Of a stretch of DNA of 8,203 nucleotides, positions 5,797 to 8,203 are shown in pieces. Source of the DNA: Solirubrobacteraceae bacterium (GTDB lineage Bacteria > Actinomycetota > Thermoleophilia > Solirubrobacterales > Solirubrobacteraceae). Position numbers and translations under genes: made by a program. The notes under the pieces are model-generated. The model had not been told where the DNA came from, searched no databases, and was given only the letters and a program-made list of their open reading frames with translations. Each line of letters begins with the position of its first letter. Positions within the stretch are counted from its first letter, which is position 1. The DNA lies in assembly GCA_017882405.1 (NCBI GenBank), contig JADGPO010000130.1:1-8203 (forward strand), given 5' to 3'.

Positions 5797-7475
5797 TAGT
5801 CGGTGTCCTCCTGATCGGGGTCGTCGAGCACTTCCTGGGCGTCGAATTCCTCCACCAGGCGTTTCACCAGGTCCTCGTGGCTGAGCCCGTCGTCTGCCGG
5901 CAGCTCGGTCTCGTCGCGCAACTCGTAGCGCAACTTCAACATCGTGCCGACGACCGAGCGCAGCGCCTCGGCGGTGGCCCGGCGGTAGTCGTCCTGCTCG
6001 GCCTTGCGCTTGAGAAACGCCTTGCCGGCGGGGAAGGCGATCGTCACGTCGTGGCCGGTGAGCGACACCGGCCGGGCGTCGGCCAGCAGCGCGGCCAGCA
6101 TCTGGTTCTCCTGGCGCACGACGTCGATCACCGCGGGCCAGCAGGCAGCCACCGTCTTGAGCTCCGGCGGGCCGTCGTGTGGCGGGGCGGCCGCGGTCTC
6201 GGGGGCGCCGGTGGGCGGGGCGGCCGCGGTCTGATCGGCGACGGGCGCCGGGGCGGGCTGGGGCGCCGGGGCGGGCTGGGCCGGCGGGGCCAGGGCGACC
6301 CGGGGCGCGGCGCCCGGTCCACCGGCCAGCGCCGACTCCAGCCGTTCGATCCGCGCCAGCAGCGCGGCCGTCGAGGGATCGACCTCGGGCGCGGCCGCCT
6401 TGATCAGCACCAGCTCAAGCTGAATCCGGGCCTGGGCGCCGTTGGCGGTGGCGTCCAGCGCGGCGGCGACCAGGTCAAGCAGGCGGACGGCGTCGGTCTC
6501 GGCCAGCGCCTGCGCCTGGGCCTGCAGGCGCTCGTCGCGCTCGGGGGTGATGCGCAGCTCCTCGGGCACCTCGCCCAGCACCTGGACGGCCAGCAGCTCC
6601 CGACCGTGGATCTCCAGGTCGCGCAGGATCTGTCCGGGGTCGCGGCCCGAGCCGGTGAGGCGAGCGGCGATGCGCAACGCGGCGGCGGGGTCGTGGGCGA
6701 CGACGGCGTCGAGCGCCTCGAACAGCTGCTCGGCGTCGGCCACGCCCAGCACGGCCAGCACGTCGTGAGCGGCGATCGTCTCGTCGCCGGCGTAGGTCGA
6801 GAGCTGCTCGAGCGTGCCCAGCGCATCGCGGAAGCTGCCGGTCGCGTGCCGGGCGATCAGGGCGACGGCCGCCGGCTCGATCGCGATCTGCTCCTCGACG
6901 GCGACCCGGCCGACAACCTTGGCGACCTGCTCCACCGTGGGGCGGCCGAAGTCGAAGCGGTGGCAGCGATCGACGACCGTGGGCAGAATCTTCTGGGCCT
7001 CGGTGGTGGCAAGTACGAAGATCGTCCGCGGTGGTGGCTCCTCCAGCGTCTTGAGGAACGCGTTCCACGCCTGGGGGGAGAGCATGTGCGCCTCGTCGAG
7101 GATGTAGACCTTGTGGCGGCCCGAGACCGGCGCGTAGGCGACTCGCTCGCGCAGGTCACGGATGTCGTCGACCGAGTTGTTGGAAGCGGCGTCCATCTCG
7201 ATCACATCCAGCGAGGTGGCGTTGGCGATCGACACGCAAGATTCGCACACGCCGCACGGATCCGGGGTCGGCCCGCGGTCGCAGTTCAGGCAGGCGGCGA
7301 ACGTCTTGGCGGTGCTCGTCTTGCCGGTGCCCCGCGAGCCCACGAACAGGTAGGCGTGATGAACCTTGCCGCGGGTGATGGCATTGGAGAGGGTGCGCAC
7401 CACCTGCTCCTGGCCGACGAAGTCGGAGAACGTGCGCGGGCGGTGGCGGCGATAGAGCGAGGGGCCGGTCGACAC
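5796..7475 (-). CDS. dnaX: DNA polymerase III subunit gamma/tau
   Basis: This is the ATPase of the replicative clamp loader. The 559-residue product starts at GTG 7475 (VSTGPSLYRRHRPRTF). The AAA+ part shows Walker A GSRGTGKTS (46-54), a zinc module with C65, C74, C77 and C80, Walker B ILDEAH (125-130), sensor 1 LATTE (155-159), VDRCHRFDF (168-176) at the Arg-finger region and sensor 2 GSFRDAL (213-219). The collar domain runs to about 362. A Pro/Ala-rich linker with nucleotide repeats covers about 385-437. A tau-like C-terminal domain (about 441-520, starting VAACWPAVIDVV) and an acidic end follow. I found no A-rich slippery site for programmed frameshifting, so a single full-length product is likely. 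It follows the SRP RNA gene by about 50 bases and overlaps ybaB as TAATG. No strong ribosome binding site precedes the GTG. Confidence 0.97.
   Translation of the reverse strand: MSTGPSLYRRHRPRTFSDFVGQEQVVRTLSNAITRGKVHHAYLFVGSRGTGKTSTAKTFAACLNCDRGPTPDPCGVCESCVSIANATSLDVIEMDAASNNSVDDIRDLRERVAYAPVSGRHKVYILDEAHMLSPQAWNAFLKTLEEPPPRTIFVLATTEAQKILPTVVDRCHRFDFGRPTVEQVAKVVGRVAVEEQIAIEPAAVALIARHATGSFRDALGTLEQLSTYAGDETIAAHDVLAVLGVADAEQLFEALDAVVAHDPAAALRIAARLTGSGRDPGQILRDLEIHGRELLAVQVLGEVPEELRITPERDERLQAQAQALAETDAVRLLDLVAAALDATANGAQARIQLELVLIKAAAPEVDPSTAALLARIERLESALAGGPGAAPRVALAPPAQPAPAPQPAPAPVADQTAAAPPTGAPETAAAPPHDGPPELKTVAACWPAVIDVVRQENQMLAALLADARPVSLTGHDVTIAFPAGKAFLKRKAEQDDYRRATAEALRSVVGTMLKLRYELRDETELPADDGLSHEDLVKRLVEEFDAQEVLDDPDQEDTD
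5807..5812 (-). promoter_or_regulatory. Ribosome binding site of ybaB inside the dnaX end
   Basis: The minus strand reads AGGAGG here, ten bases before the ATG of ybaB. It is a near-perfect Shine-Dalgarno embedded in the last codons of dnaX and fixes the ybaB start at the TAATG junction. It is notable because most other starts in the block lack a recognisable site. Confidence 0.7.
6181..6280. repeat. Short direct repeats in the dnaX linker
   Basis: Two repeat pairs lie in the part of dnaX that encodes the Pro/Ala-rich linker. A 19-base unit occurs at 6181-6199 and 6214-6232 and encodes TAAAPP twice. An 18-base tandem unit at 6246-6263 and 6264-6281 (last base differs) encodes a PAPAPQ-type repeat twice. 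They keep the frame and probably reflect slippage in a flexible linker under weak constraint. Confidence 0.75.
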
Positions 7476-7526
7476 GGACTCTCGAGTCTAGTGACCGGGT
7501 GGGTGGGCTCCGTCTCTCAAAATCAT

Positions 7527-7800
7527 GGACCGTGCACCCTCCGTCGAGGCCGTTCCCAAGGCGCGGCCGCCGCTTCAAAGCTCCGGTTAGGCACTCCCGA
7601 CGCGCCTGGAGGTGACCGCTTAAGGCTGCTTCCTTCCGGACCTGACCTGGTTCACAGCTCTCCATCGCGACGGGACCTGACCATCACCACCTCGAAACGG
7701 GGCGCTGACCCCGGGCCTAAAGCCCCTCGGGAGGGAATTCAGCCCCGCTAGAGCGGATTGCGGGTACAGGGTACCGCTAGCACCCCGCCTAGCACGGTCC
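7527..7800 (-). ncRNA. ffs: Signal recognition particle RNA, large type with Alu domain
   Basis: On the minus strand, 7658-7624 holds the highly conserved domain IV of SRP RNA: CCAGGTCAGG, then TCCGGAAGGA with a GGAA tetraloop (opposite 7637-7634), then AGCAGC. The first part, about 7796-7745, carries the Alu-domain sequence found in Bacillus scRNA (GTGCTAGG, CCTGTACCCGCAATCCGCTC, TAGC). The 3' part ends with the matching GGTGCACGGT motif. The two ends pair perfectly over 9 bp (7800-7792 with 7535-7527), so an RNA of about 274 bases is predicted; exact ends are uncertain by several bases. It binds Ffh and guides ribosomes making membrane or secreted proteins. It lies directly upstream of dnaX, a common order. 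An A-T patch giving UUUU (7522-7519) follows the closing helix and may terminate it. Confidence 0.95.
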
Positions 7801-7807
7801 GTCTCGG

Positions 7808-7813
7808 ATGCTA
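7808..7813 (-). promoter_or_regulatory. Likely -10 element of the SRP RNA promoter
   Basis: The minus strand reads TAGCAT here, which fits the TAnnnT pattern and ends seven bases before the predicted 5' end of the SRP RNA (7800). No good TTGACA-like -35 lies 16-18 bases further upstream, so the assignment rests on position and the hexamer alone. Confidence 0.35.
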
Positions 7814-7867
7814 GTCGGTTTGGGCGGCCGCTACCAGCGCGAAAAGCCGGTCTCGCCGATCCTCTAA

Positions 7868-7891
7868 CGTCGGACCAGCCCTTGTCCGACG
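7868..7891. repeat. Perfect 8-bp inverted repeat at the transporter start
   Basis: CGTCGGAC (7868-7875) and GTCCGACG (7884-7891) are exact reverse complements with an 8-base spacer. The right arm overlaps the presumed TTG start (7882-7884) of the transporter. It may be an operator for a dimeric repressor or a hairpin hiding the start; which of these is unknown. Confidence 0.5.
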
Positions 7892-8203
7892 CTCAGAGCC
7901 GTCCCGAACCGAATCGCTGGTCAGTGCTCGCCCTGTTGGGCGTGGCGCAGCTGATGGTCGTGCTCGACGCGCCGATCGTCAACAATCGCCCTGCCCTCGG
8001 CGCAGAAGGCGCTGCACTTCTCCACTGACAGCCGGCAGTGGGTCGTCACCGCCTATGCGCTGGCCTTCGGCAGCCTGTTGCTGCTGGGCGGCAAGCTGGG
8101 CGACCTGTTCGGACGCAAGTGGACTTTCATCGCCGGGCTGATCGGCTTCTCGGTGGCCTCGGCGCTCGGAGGACTGGCCCAGTCCTTCGGGATGCTCGTC
8201 GCC
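7882..8203 (+). pseudogene. DHA2-type (EmrB/QacA-like) MFS efflux transporter, frameshifted and partial
   Basis: The first segment, from the likely TTG start at 7882, encodes NRWSVLALLGVAQLMVVLD and then APIVN, which is transmembrane helix 1 with the family's LDxTIVN motif. After AAC 7981-7983 the frame slips: one extra A at 7984 or 7985 replaces the expected ATC codon, and the original frame stops at TGA 8026-8028 after 48 residues. From 7988 the +1 frame resumes the family sequence with ALPSAQKALHFS, then QWVVTAYALAFGSLLLLGGKLGDLFGRK. It contains helix 2 and MFS motif A (GGKLGDLFGRK) and stays open to the window edge. The usual Thr of LDxTIVN is Pro. Family members are proton-driven multidrug exporters of 14 membrane helices. 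Either the gene is decaying or the extra base is a sequencing error. It is divergent from the SRP RNA gene. Confidence 0.75.

Noticed and set aside
7477..7489. GACTC/GAGTC dyad just before the dnaX GTG
   Set aside because: Arms are only 5 bp with a 2-base centre; too short to support an operator or hairpin.
5877..7751. A 624-codon open frame on the + strand opposite dnaX and the SRP RNA
   Set aside because: It lies antisense to a clearly conserved gene and an RNA gene, and its Gly/Arg-rich composition is what GC-rich codons give when read in the opposite frame.
1..8203. CRISPR arrays, tRNA genes, insertion sequences and attachment sites
   Set aside because: I looked for regular repeats, cloverleaf-like segments, transposase motifs and terminal inverted repeats and saw none that could be supported.

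Overview
The window comes from a high-GC bacterial chromosome. I infer a deep-branching actinobacterium of the Thermoleophilia/Solirubrobacterales type. The support is the GC-rich codon use, GTG and TTG starts, the minus-strand gene order dnaX-ybaB-recR-lysC-asd, and a large Alu-domain SRP RNA. The assignment is an inference; no 16S rRNA gene or other taxonomic marker is present.

Layout. At the left edge on the + strand is the last part of an unidentified protein (1-94). It overlaps by ATGA a two-domain CCG iron-sulfur protein of the HdrB/SdhE type (91-1005), followed by a clear intrinsic terminator (1022-1055). Next comes a roughly 165-base intergenic stretch carrying an unusual cluster of GGGTGA repeats. 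It leads into an orphan LuxR-type regulator (1222-1824) whose receiver domain has lost its phosphorylation site. This regulator converges on a long minus-strand block.

The minus-strand block, in transcription order from right to left, is: SRP RNA (ffs, about 7800-7527), dnaX (7475-5796), ybaB (5796-5470), recR (5438-4839), lysC (about 4793-3540), asd (3543-2545) and a nitroreductase (2552-1884). dnaX/ybaB, lysC/asd and asd/nitroreductase overlap; the other protein-gene gaps are about 30-45 bases. The block therefore looks like one operon, or a few nested ones. It joins the clamp loader and RecFOR-type repair to the first two steps of the aspartate pathway (lysine, threonine, methionine and diaminopimelate supply). 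lysC carries a plausible internal start for a separate regulatory beta subunit.

At the right edge, divergent from ffs on the + strand, is the start of a DHA2 (EmrB/QacA-like) drug efflux transporter. Its reading frame is broken by one extra base near 7984, and an 8-bp perfect inverted repeat overlaps its presumed start.

Most of the window is conserved housekeeping DNA. I did not find a wholly new system. The points most worth a second look are the degenerate receiver together with the repeat cluster in front of it, the large SRP RNA, the internal lysC start, the HdrB-like protein without visible partners, and the broken transporter.
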